From contig CALURV010000008.1 of the NCBI GenBank assembly GCA_944323285.1, positions 62,001-126,000 of the forward strand: a stretch of 64,000 bases of DNA, in the 5' to 3' direction. Origin of the DNA: Candidatus Gastranaerophilales bacterium (lineage in GTDB: Bacteria; Cyanobacteriota; Vampirovibrionia; Gastranaerophilales; Gastranaerophilaceae). Position 1 is the stretch's first letter. Every line of letters begins with the position of its first letter. A program made the position numbers and the translations under genes. This document shows, piece by piece, positions 35,507 through 43,058 of the stretch. The notes beneath the pieces are model-generated. The model was not told where the DNA came from, did not search any database, and was given only the letters and a program-made list of their open reading frames with translations.

Positions 35507-37043
35507 AAGAACGGTACTGAATAGCCTGAGCAATATGAGAAGAATTAATATTTTCAGATTCTTCAAGGTCTGCAATTGTTCTTGAGAGTTTTAAAAGCCT
35601 GTCATAAGCTCTTGCAGATAAATTAAATTTTTTAACAGCATTTTTCAATAAAGAAGCAGATTCATCATCTAATATGCAAAACTTTTTAATAAGTTTAGGT
35701 GTTAACTGTGAATTAGTATAAATACCAAATTTTTTATATCTCTCAAGCTGTATATTTCTTGCTTTAACAACTCTTTTTCTAATATCGGCAGAAGTTTCAG
35801 CAGTATTATCAGAATTTTTATCAATTAAATCATTCAATTTGAGTCTGGGGACTTCAATAACCATATCTATTCTGTCTAAAAGCGGACCGGATAATTTGGC
35901 CCGGTATTGTCTTATTTGGAATTCGGAACATTTACATTGTTTTTCACTATCTCCGAGATAACCGCACGGGCAAGGATTCATAGCAGCAAGCAAAATAAAT
36001 TCGGAAGGGAATTCCAACCTTGATTTAGCTCTGGCAATAACAATTTTACCATCTTCTAAAGGCTGGCGAAGGACTTCAAGAACAGAGCGCGGGAATTCGA
36101 CAAATTCATCCAAAAACAAAACACCTCTATGAGCAAGAGTAATTTCACCCGGTTTAGGATTCGTTCCTCCTCCAATAATACCGACTGCAGAAGCAGTATG
36201 ATGTACGCTTCTGAATGGTCTTTGTGTAATCAAAGGTTTATTAGGATTAAGAAGACCTGAAATACTATATATTTTAGAAAGTTCTATAGATTCATCAAAA
36301 GATAAAGGCGGAAGAATAGAAGCAAAACATTTAGCAAGAAGTGTTTTTCCGGACCCCGGCGGTCCTGACATCAATAAATTATGAGCACCTGCAGCTGCTA
36401 TTTCCATTGCTTTTTTTGCTTTTAATTGTCCTTTAACATCTTTAAAATCAAAATATTCTTCTTTATCATTTTGTTCTTGAATATATTCAGATATATCAAT
36501 TTTTAAAGGTTTAAGTTCAATATGTTGAGGAGAATCTATGTTAAAATGATTCACTATTTCACAAAGATTATTTGCACCAATAACATCAATATCGTCAACA
36601 ATAGCAGCTTCTTTTGCATTTTCCATAGGAAGAATAAGTTTTTTAATACCCTGCTGTTTTAAACCGGCCGCTATAGGGAGCACCCCTGAAACAGCTCTTA
36701 AAGAACCGTCTAAAGAAAGTTCTCCAATAAATGCAGTTTCATTAAACTCTGATTGAGAAATAATACCGCTTTTTGATAATATACCAACAGCTATAGGTAA
36801 ATCATAATAACTTCCGGTTTTCCTTATATCGGCAGGAGCAAGGTTAACCACTATTTTTTTATTAGGAAATTGATAAGCTGAATTTTTGATAGCAGAACGT
36901 ACGCGTTCCTTTGCCTCATTAACAGCAATATCAGGCAACCCAACAATTGAAACAGAAGGAAGTGAATTATTAATATCAACTTCAACTAAAATTTTAAAAA
37001 CATCAAGTCCTATTACAGTTGCTGTAAGAATTTGTGAAATCAC
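35496..37043 (-). CDS. comM: YifB/ComM-family Mg-chelatase-like AAA+ ATPase
   Basis: Branch-migration helicase family used in natural transformation and recombination. The N-terminal Lon-like fold has SIVGLPDIAVNEAKERVRSAI and VNLAPADIRKTGSYYDLPIA; Walker A is LMSGPPGSGKTLLAKCFAS; Walker B region GVLFLDEFVEF; sensor LLAAMNPCPCGYLGD with the zinc-type CxC...CKC cysteines; C-terminal helical domain. The start is GTG at 37043 with a weak agg upstream. A 9-bp perfect hairpin (37054-37083) lies immediately before it. Length (515 aa) is normal. Confidence 0.93.
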   Translation of the reverse strand: MISQILTATVIGLDVFKILVEVDINNSLPSVSIVGLPDIAVNEAKERVRSAIKNSAYQFPNKKIVVNLAPADIRKTGSYYDLPIAVGILSKSGIISQSEFNETAFIGELSLDGSLRAVSGVLPIAAGLKQQGIKKLILPMENAKEAAIVDDIDVIGANNLCEIVNHFNIDSPQHIELKPLKIDISEYIQEQNDKEEYFDFKDVKGQLKAKKAMEIAAAGAHNLLMSGPPGSGKTLLAKCFASILPPLSFDESIELSKIYSISGLLNPNKPLITQRPFRSVHHTASAVGIIGGGTNPKPGEITLAHRGVLFLDEFVEFPRSVLEVLRQPLEDGKIVIARAKSRLEFPSEFILLAAMNPCPCGYLGDSEKQCKCSEFQIRQYRAKLSGPLLDRIDMVIEVPRLKLNDLIDKNSDNTAETSADIRKRVVKARNIQLERYKKFGIYTNSQLTPKLIKKFCILDDESASLLKNAVKKFNLSARAYDRLLKLSRTIADLEESENINSSHIAQAIQYRSFIS

Positions 37044-37053
37044 AATATAAACC

Positions 37054-37083
37054 TATATACTAACTTCCAGTAGCTAGTATATA
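37054..37083. promoter_or_regulatory. Hairpin immediately upstream of comM
   Basis: 9-bp perfect inverted repeat (tatatacta 37054-37062, tagtatata 37075-37083) with a 12-base loop, ending eleven bases before the comM GTG start. It could occlude translation or be a protein-binding site. The loop sequence ccagtag recurs at 37102. Confidence 0.5.
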
Positions 37084-37128
37084 ACAGCATAAAATTTTTA
37101 TCCAGTAGAGTAAAATATCGAAAGACGT

Positions 37129-37257
37129 TTATCCTAACTTTTTTTCAGTTTCTTCTATTTTTTTAAGGATAGACTCAATCTGTTTTTGAAACCACTCAGT
37201 AAAGAGTTTTATTTCATTTTTGAAGCTATAAGCCCCAGGCCAAACAGAATAATACAT
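37129..37257 (-). CDS. Small protein, 42 aa (unrecognised)
   Basis: An open frame reads MYYSVWPGAYSFKNEIKLF, then an amphipathic helix (EWFQKQIESILKKIEE) ending KKLG. The ATG at 37257 has gaaagg seven bases upstream. Codon use matches neighbours. It lies 85 bases upstream of comM on the same strand, so it may be an upstream small gene of the same transcript. I do not recognise a family. Confidence 0.5.
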   Translation of the reverse strand: MYYSVWPGAYSFKNEIKLFTEWFQKQIESILKKIEETEKKLG

Positions 37258-37346
37258 AATTGTACCTTTCTCTTAATATTTAATATTTATCGACAAAAAT
37301 TAGAAAAACTTTAATACAAAATAATATGTAAATTTATGTAAAAAAA

Positions 37347-37476
37347 TATAATAAAAAGTGCATAAAAAAATATTTACAGGATTTAAAACAAGTGAAAGAC
37401 TCAAAAGTCTAAACTGAACAACTATCTACCAAAACTAACCTAGTTAACGCTCTTTAAAAAAAAGAGCTTTTTTTTT
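37347..37476 (+). ncRNA. Candidate small RNA ending at an orphan terminator
   Basis: A TATAAT at 37347-37352 would start a transcript near 37360, and a terminator (37449-37476) ends it after about 115 bases with no open frame between. A small internal hairpin (agact/agtct, about 37389-37402) is present. The downstream sdaAB gene appears to have its own promoter beyond the terminator, so this looks like a free-standing RNA, not a leader. No -35 box is clear and I recognise no known RNA family. Confidence 0.4.
37449..37476 (+). terminator. Rho-independent terminator upstream of sdaAB
   Basis: Stem gctcttt (37449-37455) with aaagagc (37461-37467), loop of five A, followed by nine T. No annotated rightward gene ends before it. 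Confidence 0.88.
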
Positions 37477-37503
37477 GCCTAAAATACTCAAAAATATTAT
37501 AAT
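37475..37503 (+). promoter_or_regulatory. Promoter for sdaAB, apparently leaderless
   Basis: TTGCCT (37475-37480), exact 17-base spacer, TATAAT (37498-37503), then eight bases to the ATG at 37512. No Shine-Dalgarno sequence is present. Confidence 0.6.
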
Positions 37504-37511
37504 TACAAATT

Positions 37512-38180
37512 ATGAAGCAGCGCTCTTTATTCGATATTATTTCACCAATAATGACAGGCCCTTCCAGTTCTCATACGGCAGGCGCTGTAAGACTTGGATT
37601 AATGGCAAGAAAAATATATAGAGAAAAGCCACAAAAGGTAATTTTAAAACTTTATAATTCATTTGCGCAAACAGGTAAAGGGCACGGTACAGATAAGGGA
37701 TTAATGGCCGGTCTTCTTGGATACAATGTTGACAGTAATAAAATAAAAAATATTTTTAATGATGCAGCTTTAAAAGATATAGAATATAGATTTGAGAATG
37801 AACAAAATATTGAAAGACATCCTAATGCTGTTGATTTTTTATTATATGGAAAAATTAATATGAGAATTTCCGGTAATTCTATAGGGGCAGGCAATATTGA
37901 AATAACAAAAATAGAAGATTTTACAACAAAAATTTCAGGGGAGTTAAATACACTTATTCTTTTTTATAAAGATAAACCGGGAATGATTTCAAGAGTATCA
38001 ACATTAATTCAAAAAGAAAACATAAATATAGCATCTTTAGACTGCGATAGAGATGCAAAGGGGAAAACCGCATCTATGTGTATTTGTTTAGATAGCGAAA
38101 TATCTGATTCAATTATAAAAAAAATAGAAGAAATTGAAGATGTATATTTTGTAAGAAATTTAAAAAGATTAGAGGACTAA
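37512..38180 (+). CDS. sdaAB: L-serine dehydratase, iron-sulfur type, beta subunit
   Basis: Beta half of the two-subunit [4Fe-4S] L-serine dehydratase that turns serine into pyruvate and ammonia. Start MKQRSLFDIISPIMTGPSSS is diagnostic, followed by HTAGAVRLGLMA and TGKGHGTDKGLMAGLLG. The C-terminal ACT domain (LILFYKDKPGMISRVSTLI...NIASLDCDRDAKGKTASMCI) is complete. The alpha subunit gene follows after one base. Translation appears to start without a leader. Confidence 0.93.
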   Translation: MKQRSLFDIISPIMTGPSSSHTAGAVRLGLMARKIYREKPQKVILKLYNSFAQTGKGHGTDKGLMAGLLGYNVDSNKIKNIFNDAALKDIEYRFENEQNIERHPNAVDFLLYGKINMRISGNSIGAGNIEITKIEDFTTKISGELNTLILFYKDKPGMISRVSTLIQKENINIASLDCDRDAKGKTASMCICLDSEISDSIIKKIEEIEDVYFVRNLKRLED

Positions 38181-38181
38181 A

Positions 38182-39063
38182 GTGGAATATTCTTTTACTA
38201 CATTTGAATCATTATTAGAAATCTGCAATAAAGAAAATAAAAGAATATACGAAATAATGCAGGAAAAAGAAGCATTTGATTTTGATAAAACCGTGGAAGA
38301 AGTGAGAAATAAAACCGAAAAAAGTCTTAAAGCAATGAAAGAAGCTATAAAAAACGGATTAAAATCAAAAGAAAAATCAATAAGCGGATTATGCGGTGAT
38401 GATTGTTATAAATTACTAGGCAGATATAAAAAAACTGGTTCTACTTTTGGAAAGATATTTGAGAAAATAACAACCTATGCATTAGCTACAATGGAAGAAA
38501 ATTTAAGAATGAACAGAATAGTAGCGTGCCCGACAGCAGGTTCTTGCGGAATAGTACCTGCCGTCATAATAGCGTTAAGCGAAAAATATAAATCAGATAA
38601 AGAAGAAGAAATAAACGCCCTAATAACAGCAGGAGCAATAGGATATATAATATCAGCAAAAGTAGCAATGGCAGGAGCCATAGCAGGATGCCAAGCGGAA
38701 TGCGGAGTAGCATCAGCAATGAGTGCAGCTGCAGCTGTTCAAATTATGGGCGGTGATGAAAAACAAAAAATTAATGCTGCAGCATTAGCTTTAAAAAATA
38801 TTTTAGGACTTTCCTGCGACCCCGTATCAGGTTTAGTTGAGATTCCATGCGTAAAAAGGAATGTTTTCATGGCAATACACGCAATTACAGCATCCGAGCT
38901 TTCTATGGCTGATATCGAAAGTAAAATACCGCCTGATGAAATTGTTGATGCAATGATGCAAACAGGTCAATTAATGTCACCCCTACTAAAGGAAACTTCA
39001 CAAGGAGGTTTAGCAACTACTAAAACAGGGATATTAATTAATAAGAATTTAAGTAATAATTAA
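38182..39063 (+). CDS. sdaAA: L-serine dehydratase, iron-sulfur type, alpha subunit
   Basis: Catalytic half of the serine dehydratase. Cluster and active-site motifs: RIVACPTAGSCGIVPAVIIA, GCQAECGVASAMSAAAAVQI, and GLSCDPVSGLVEIPCVKRN. Cys residues in these motifs are expected to hold the [4Fe-4S] cluster. Start is GTG at 38182 with agagga upstream, one base after the sdaAB stop. Length (293 aa) is normal for split enzymes. Confidence 0.93.
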   Translation: MEYSFTTFESLLEICNKENKRIYEIMQEKEAFDFDKTVEEVRNKTEKSLKAMKEAIKNGLKSKEKSISGLCGDDCYKLLGRYKKTGSTFGKIFEKITTYALATMEENLRMNRIVACPTAGSCGIVPAVIIALSEKYKSDKEEEINALITAGAIGYIISAKVAMAGAIAGCQAECGVASAMSAAAAVQIMGGDEKQKINAAALALKNILGLSCDPVSGLVEIPCVKRNVFMAIHAITASELSMADIESKIPPDEIVDAMMQTGQLMSPLLKETSQGGLATTKTGILINKNLSNN

Positions 39064-39081
39064 AAAAAGAAGGAAAATAAA

Positions 39082-39405
39082 ATGGCAGCAGAAAAAGATC
39101 CAAGACTTTCAGGTTTAGAGCAATCTTTAATTAATTTTTTAAGTCAAAAAAAAGATATTGAAGAGAAAGTAACAGGCGGAATGAGAAGAGTCCGTTCTTT
39201 AACAATGGGATTAAAAATTGATGCAAGAAAAGTTGTTTTTACAATACAAATAGGAATGTGCGAAGCTTCTTTTAATATTAATAACGGATTAAAAGAAAGA
39301 GGAAGTTGTCTCGGGCTTGAAAGATACATAAGAGATTGGTATGAACGTCCAACCGTAAATTATGAAATGCGAACTATTGTAAAAGAAAGCTTTAGAGATG
39401 TATAA
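39082..39405 (+). CDS. Small conserved-looking protein (107 aa), unknown function
   Basis: Unrecognised soluble protein. Begins MAAEKDPRLSGLEQSLINFL, followed by a Lys/Arg-rich basic patch (GGMRRVRSLTMGLKIDARK). A beta-rich core with two Cys (IGMCEASF, RGSCLGLERYI) and a short Trp/Tyr/Arg motif (DWYERPTVNYEMRTI) follow. Good binding site (agaagga). It is 18 bases downstream of sdaAA on the same strand and ends in a strong terminator, so it is the last gene of the serine dehydratase unit. No membrane segment or signal is seen. Confidence 0.8.
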   Translation: MAAEKDPRLSGLEQSLINFLSQKKDIEEKVTGGMRRVRSLTMGLKIDARKVVFTIQIGMCEASFNINNGLKERGSCLGLERYIRDWYERPTVNYEMRTIVKESFRDV

Positions 39406-39408
39406 AAG

Positions 39409-39442
39409 AATAAGAGGAATTATTATATAATTCCTCTTATTT
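39409..39442. terminator. Bidirectional Rho-independent terminator
   Basis: 14-bp perfect arms (aataagaggaatta and taattcctcttatt) around a short loop, between the 39082 gene and convergent dapL, with T-runs outside. Confidence 0.92.
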
Positions 39443-39447
39443 TAATA

Positions 39448-40626
39448 TTAGAACAATGAAGAAAATCTGTTCATAGCTTCAAGAGTATTTTCTCTGTTAC
39501 CAAAAGAGGTTAATCTAAAATAACCTTCACCGTTTTTGCCGAAACCCGCTCCTGGAGTTCCCACTACTGCTATGTTATTTAATAAGAAATCAAAAAATTC
39601 CCAAGATTTCATATTATTAGGGCATTTTAACCAAATGTATGGAGAATGTTTTCCACCTGTATACCAAATCCCTTTTTTATCCATAGTATCTGAAATTATT
39701 TTAGCATTTTCACTGTAGTATTGAAGATTATTTTTTATTTGTATTTGCCCTTCCTGAGAGAATACAGCTTCAGCAGCTCTTTGGACAATATATGGTACTC
39801 CATTAAATTTAGTTGTTTGACGTCTTAACCAAAGTTTATTCAACATAGTATCTTGTCTCTTAAGAGATTTTGGAACAACCGTATATCCGCACCTTGTACC
39901 TGTAAAACCTGCGGTTTTAGAGAAAGAACAAAATTCTATAGCACAATCTTTAGCACCATCTATTTCATAAATGCTATTAGGCAGCTCTTCTGACTTTATA
40001 AAACATTCATAAGCAGCATCGAACAATATTACAGCATCATTTTTCAGAGCATAATCTACCCATTTTTTTAAATCTGACTTTGAATAAACAGCACCTGTGG
40101 GATTATTAGGTGAACAAATATAAATAATATCACATTTGATTGTTTCATCAGGAAGCGGAAGAAAACCATTAGATTCATTTGCATCAATAAATAAAACTTT
40201 TCTTCCTGCCATAATATTAGTATCAACATAAACAGGATAAACAGGATCAGGAATTAAAACAGTATTATCAAGCCCAAAAATATCTAAAATATTACCCAAA
40301 TCACTTTTTGCACCATCAGAAATAAATATTTCATCTGATTCTAATTGAACATCTTTACGTTGATAATATTTTTTAATAGCATCTCTTAAAAAAGCATAAC
40401 CTTGTTCAGGACCATAACCTTTAAAAGAAGATTGAACTCCCATTTCATCAGCTGCTTTTTTAATAGCATCAACCACTACAGGAGCTAAAGGCAGAGTAAC
40501 ATCACCTATACCCATTTTTATAAGTTTCTTACCAGGATTTTTTTGTGTAAATTCTACAACCTTTTTAGCAATTGTAGAAAATAAATAACTATCTTGTAAA
40601 TTTAAGTAATTACTGTTGATATTCAT
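39448..40626 (-). CDS. dapL: LL-diaminopimelate aminotransferase
   Basis: PLP enzyme converting tetrahydrodipicolinate to LL-diaminopimelate in one step, used by cyanobacteria, plants, chlamydiae and relatives. Motifs: KLIKMGIGDVTLPLAP, FKGYGPEQGYAFLRDAI, FISDGAKSDLGNI, ICSPNNPTGAVY, FDAAYECFI and the PLP lysine in FCSFSKTAGFTGTRCGY. Start at 40626 (MNINSNYLNLQ) has aggagaa; a longer upstream frame has no binding site. Length 392 aa fits. It supports the cyanobacterial-relative placement. Confidence 0.93.
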   Translation of the reverse strand: MNINSNYLNLQDSYLFSTIAKKVVEFTQKNPGKKLIKMGIGDVTLPLAPVVVDAIKKAADEMGVQSSFKGYGPEQGYAFLRDAIKKYYQRKDVQLESDEIFISDGAKSDLGNILDIFGLDNTVLIPDPVYPVYVDTNIMAGRKVLFIDANESNGFLPLPDETIKCDIIYICSPNNPTGAVYSKSDLKKWVDYALKNDAVILFDAAYECFIKSEELPNSIYEIDGAKDCAIEFCSFSKTAGFTGTRCGYTVVPKSLKRQDTMLNKLWLRRQTTKFNGVPYIVQRAAEAVFSQEGQIQIKNNLQYYSENAKIISDTMDKKGIWYTGGKHSPYIWLKCPNNMKSWEFFDFLLNNIAVVGTPGAGFGKNGEGYFRLTSFGNRENTLEAMNRFSSLF

Positions 40627-40700
40627 GATTTCTCCTAAAATTGTTACAAAATAATTATACATAAACAAGAAATATAAAAAAATTCATAAATAAAAATAAG

Positions 40701-40730
40701 TTGTTACATAAATTATGTAAATGATATAAT
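40701..40730 (+). promoter_or_regulatory. Promoter with embedded palindromic operator
   Basis: TTGTTA (40701-40706) and TATAAT (40725-40730) with an 18-base spacer, about 65 bases before the ATG at 40796. The spacer and -35 carry a perfect palindrome, ttacata-aat-tatgtaa (40704-40720), which would place a bound regulator directly on RNA polymerase. Confidence 0.6.
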
Positions 40731-40795
40731 CAAAAATATAAAAGCAGTTATAGTATAATTATAAAGAACATTAATAAATCAAAAAGGGAAAAGAG

Positions 40796-42169
40796 ATGGC
40801 AGTAAGACAAAGACAAAAAGAACAAGACCCAATAATAAGACGTACAAACTTTGATGCGGTTGAATCTAACTTAACAGATGAACAGGCTAAATTAGAAGCA
40901 TCTCGTTGTTTAAATTGTAAAAATCCAAGATGCGTGCAAGGATGCCCGGTAAATATAAAAATACCTGAATTTATTCAAGCAGTAAAAGAAGGTAATATAG
41001 AAAAAGCAGGAGAAATAATCAGAGAATCAAGTTTATTACCATCAGTATGCGGAAGAGTATGCCCTCAAGAACGTCAATGTGAAGGTAAATGCGTACTTGG
41101 TATAAAATCAGAACCAATAGCAATAGGTGCCTTAGAAAGATATGTAGGCGATAAAACAAATGTAAAAATCGGAGAAATAAAAGAAACCGGTAAAAAAGTT
41201 GCAATAATAGGTTCAGGTTGTGCAGGAATTACTGCTGCTGCTGATTTAAGAAAAGCAGGTCATGAAGTTGTAGTATTTGAAGCATTACATAAATTAGGCG
41301 GAGTTTTAAGATATGGTATTCCTCCATTCAGACTTCCCAGAACATTTTTAGATAAAGAAATAAATAACTTAAAAGAAATGGGGGTTAAATTCCACACAAA
41401 TGTAGTTGTAGGTAAATCAATTACAATAAAACAATTGAAAGAAGACGGATTTGATGCAATTGTTATAGGTTCAGGCGCAGGACTTCCGAAAATGATGGGA
41501 GTGCCGGGCGAAAACTTAAACGGAGTATACAGTGCAAATGAGTTTTTAACAAGAGTAAACTTAATGCAAGCAAATTTAGAAGAAACAGCAACTCCAATAA
41601 GAGTTGGAGAAAAAGCAGCAGTAATAGGCGGAGGTAATGTTGCAATGGATGCAGCAAGAGTTGCTGTCAGAATAGGGTTTAAAGAAGTATATATTGTATA
41701 TAGAAGAACAGAAGCAGAACTACCGGCCCGCCTTGAAGAAATTAGACACGCCAAAGAAGAAGGTGTAATATTTAAGTTTTTACATGCTCCAAAAGAAATA
41801 TACAATAAAGACGGATACGTAAACGGAATGCAATTTGAAATAATGGAACTTGGTGAACCTGATGAGTCAGGAAGAAGAAAACCTGTTCCAACAGGTAAAT
41901 TTGTTGATTTAGATGTTGATACGGTTGTTGTTGCATTAGGCACAGGACCAAACCCTACAATTCAAACATCAATGAAAATGGAGAATCTGGATTTAGAAAC
42001 AAATCCAAAAGGTTATATAATCATAAATGCCGAAACAGGCGAAACATCTATAGATGGAGTATATGCCGGAGGCGATGTAGCTCCAACAGGTTCCTCTACA
42101 GCTATTAATGCAATGGGAGCAGGCAAAAGGGCTGCTAAAGCAATAAATGATTATTTGGCTAAATTATAA
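40796..42169 (+). CDS. gltD: Glutamate-synthase small-subunit-type NADPH oxidoreductase
   Basis: FAD and Fe-S protein of the GltD/NfnB/SudA group (457 aa). The N-terminal cluster domain has CLNCKNPRCVQGCPVNIKIP and CGRVCPQERQCEGKC. The FAD Rossmann motif is VAIIGSGCAGITAAADL, the NADPH motif AAVIGGGNVAMDAARVA, and the C-terminal FAD loop GVYAGGDVAPTGSSTAINAM. Stand-alone members act either as glutamate synthase small subunit or as ferredoxin:NADP+ transhydrogenase subunit. No large GltB partner is nearby, so the physiological reaction is open. Strong terminator follows. Confidence 0.85.
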   Translation: MAVRQRQKEQDPIIRRTNFDAVESNLTDEQAKLEASRCLNCKNPRCVQGCPVNIKIPEFIQAVKEGNIEKAGEIIRESSLLPSVCGRVCPQERQCEGKCVLGIKSEPIAIGALERYVGDKTNVKIGEIKETGKKVAIIGSGCAGITAAADLRKAGHEVVVFEALHKLGGVLRYGIPPFRLPRTFLDKEINNLKEMGVKFHTNVVVGKSITIKQLKEDGFDAIVIGSGAGLPKMMGVPGENLNGVYSANEFLTRVNLMQANLEETATPIRVGEKAAVIGGGNVAMDAARVAVRIGFKEVYIVYRRTEAELPARLEEIRHAKEEGVIFKFLHAPKEIYNKDGYVNGMQFEIMELGEPDESGRRKPVPTGKFVDLDVDTVVVALGTGPNPTIQTSMKMENLDLETNPKGYIIINAETGETSIDGVYAGGDVAPTGSSTAINAMGAGKRAAKAINDYLAKL

Positions 42170-42182
42170 ATAATCACAAAAT

Positions 42183-42216
42183 AAAAAGAGCGATTAAAAT
42201 TTTAATCGCTCTTTTT
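42183..42216. terminator. Perfect 34-bp palindromic terminator
   Basis: Completely self-complementary stretch (left arm aaaaagagcgattaaaa), with A-run and T-run ends, 14 bases after the 40796-42169 gene. Confidence 0.93.
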
Positions 42217-42220
42217 ATTT

Positions 42221-42400
42221 TATCTAATATCGCACTTTGTTACCTTATCATCTAACTAACAAAGTACTCACCTTTTGAAAACTCGGCTTTACTTCGTTTC
42301 ACTAGGGATACAAGCTCTCTCAAAAACAAAATTTTGGGGTTGTTTTGTAAAAAAATTCACTCATACCTTCAGCTTATAGTGAATTTTTTTCGGACAAATT
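42221..42400 (+). repeat. Dispersed two-hairpin repeat, copy 4 (long form)
   Basis: Contains the ctttgtta...taacaaag hairpin with a different loop (ccttatcatctaac), the tactcaccttttgaaaac spacer, the ~60-base insert (gctttacttcgtttcactag onward), and the aaaaaattcac...gtgaattttttt hairpin ending cggacaaatt. It lies between the convergent 40796 and 42400 genes and may double as terminator. Confidence 0.88.
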
Positions 42401-42690
42401 TATGCAGTTGTAGAAAAAACTCTTTGACCTTTATCTACTGCCTTATTTATAGAATATCCTCCAACAGCACCAATCCCCAATACTGTTAATAACTTATTTT
42501 TCATATTTGGTAAAACATTATTATTTACAACATCAGCAGGAACAAATCTATTAAGATCAATATTTTCAGGTAATTTTAAAATAGTATCTTGTATCTGTCC
42601 ACAGTCAACAACTTTAGAAGAAATGGCTTCTGGTTTCTTTTTAACACTTTTTAATAGACTATTTATAAAATTTACAGGACTAATACTCAT
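42400..42690 (-). CDS. Small protein MSISPVNFINS... (96 aa), unknown function
   Basis: Unrecognised. Start taken at the second ATG (42690), seven bases from aggag; the ATG at 42696 is too close to it. N-terminus MSISPVNFINSLLKSVKKK is short, hydrophobic then basic, and may be a distant variant of the MKIxxI-type starts in this window. A Gly-rich hydrophobic stretch (LLTVLGIGAVGGYSI) near residue 73 could insert in a membrane. Ends next to repeat copy 4. Confidence 0.7.
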   Translation of the reverse strand: MSISPVNFINSLLKSVKKKPEAISSKVVDCGQIQDTILKLPENIDLNRFVPADVVNNNVLPNMKNKLLTVLGIGAVGGYSINKAVDKGQRVFSTTA

Positions 42691-42867
42691 AAACATTCTC
42701 CTTTTATTTTAATAACATAAAGAGAAAAAGAAATTTTTATTGTTAAAATTTTTTTAATTATTACAAAATATTAAAATATCACTCAAAAATTGAGTTAATT
42801 TGGCAGCAATGAATACTCGCAACCAAAACGTAATAATAGATTAAATTATCTTTTCATTAATATATTT

Positions 42868-43045
42868 GTCTAGTATCGCACTTTGTTACCTTATCATCTC
42901 TCTGACAAAGTATTCACCTTTTAAAGACTCTGTTCTCCTTCGTTTCACTAAGGATACAATCTCATTCAAAAACATAGTTTTTAATTCGTTTTGTAAAAAA
43001 ATTCACTCACTCTTTCAGCTTATCGTGAGTTTTTTCTCAGACAAA
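42868..43045 (+). repeat. Dispersed two-hairpin repeat, copy 5 (long form)
   Basis: Same layout as copy 4: ctagtatcgcactttgttac, ttatcatctctctgacaaag, insert with cttcgtttcactaaggatac, and terminal hairpin with actctttcagcttatcgtga ending ctcagacaaaa. It fills most of the 362-base gap between two leftward genes (42697-43058), where I see no gene. Confidence 0.88.
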
Positions 43046-43058
43046 ATAAAATACCAGA

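Noticed and set aside
41260-41943. Long open frame (227 codons) antisense to the glutamate-synthase-type gene
   Set aside because: It lies wholly inside a confidently assigned gene; its Ser/Thr/Pro-rich, low-charge composition is typical of an antisense shadow.
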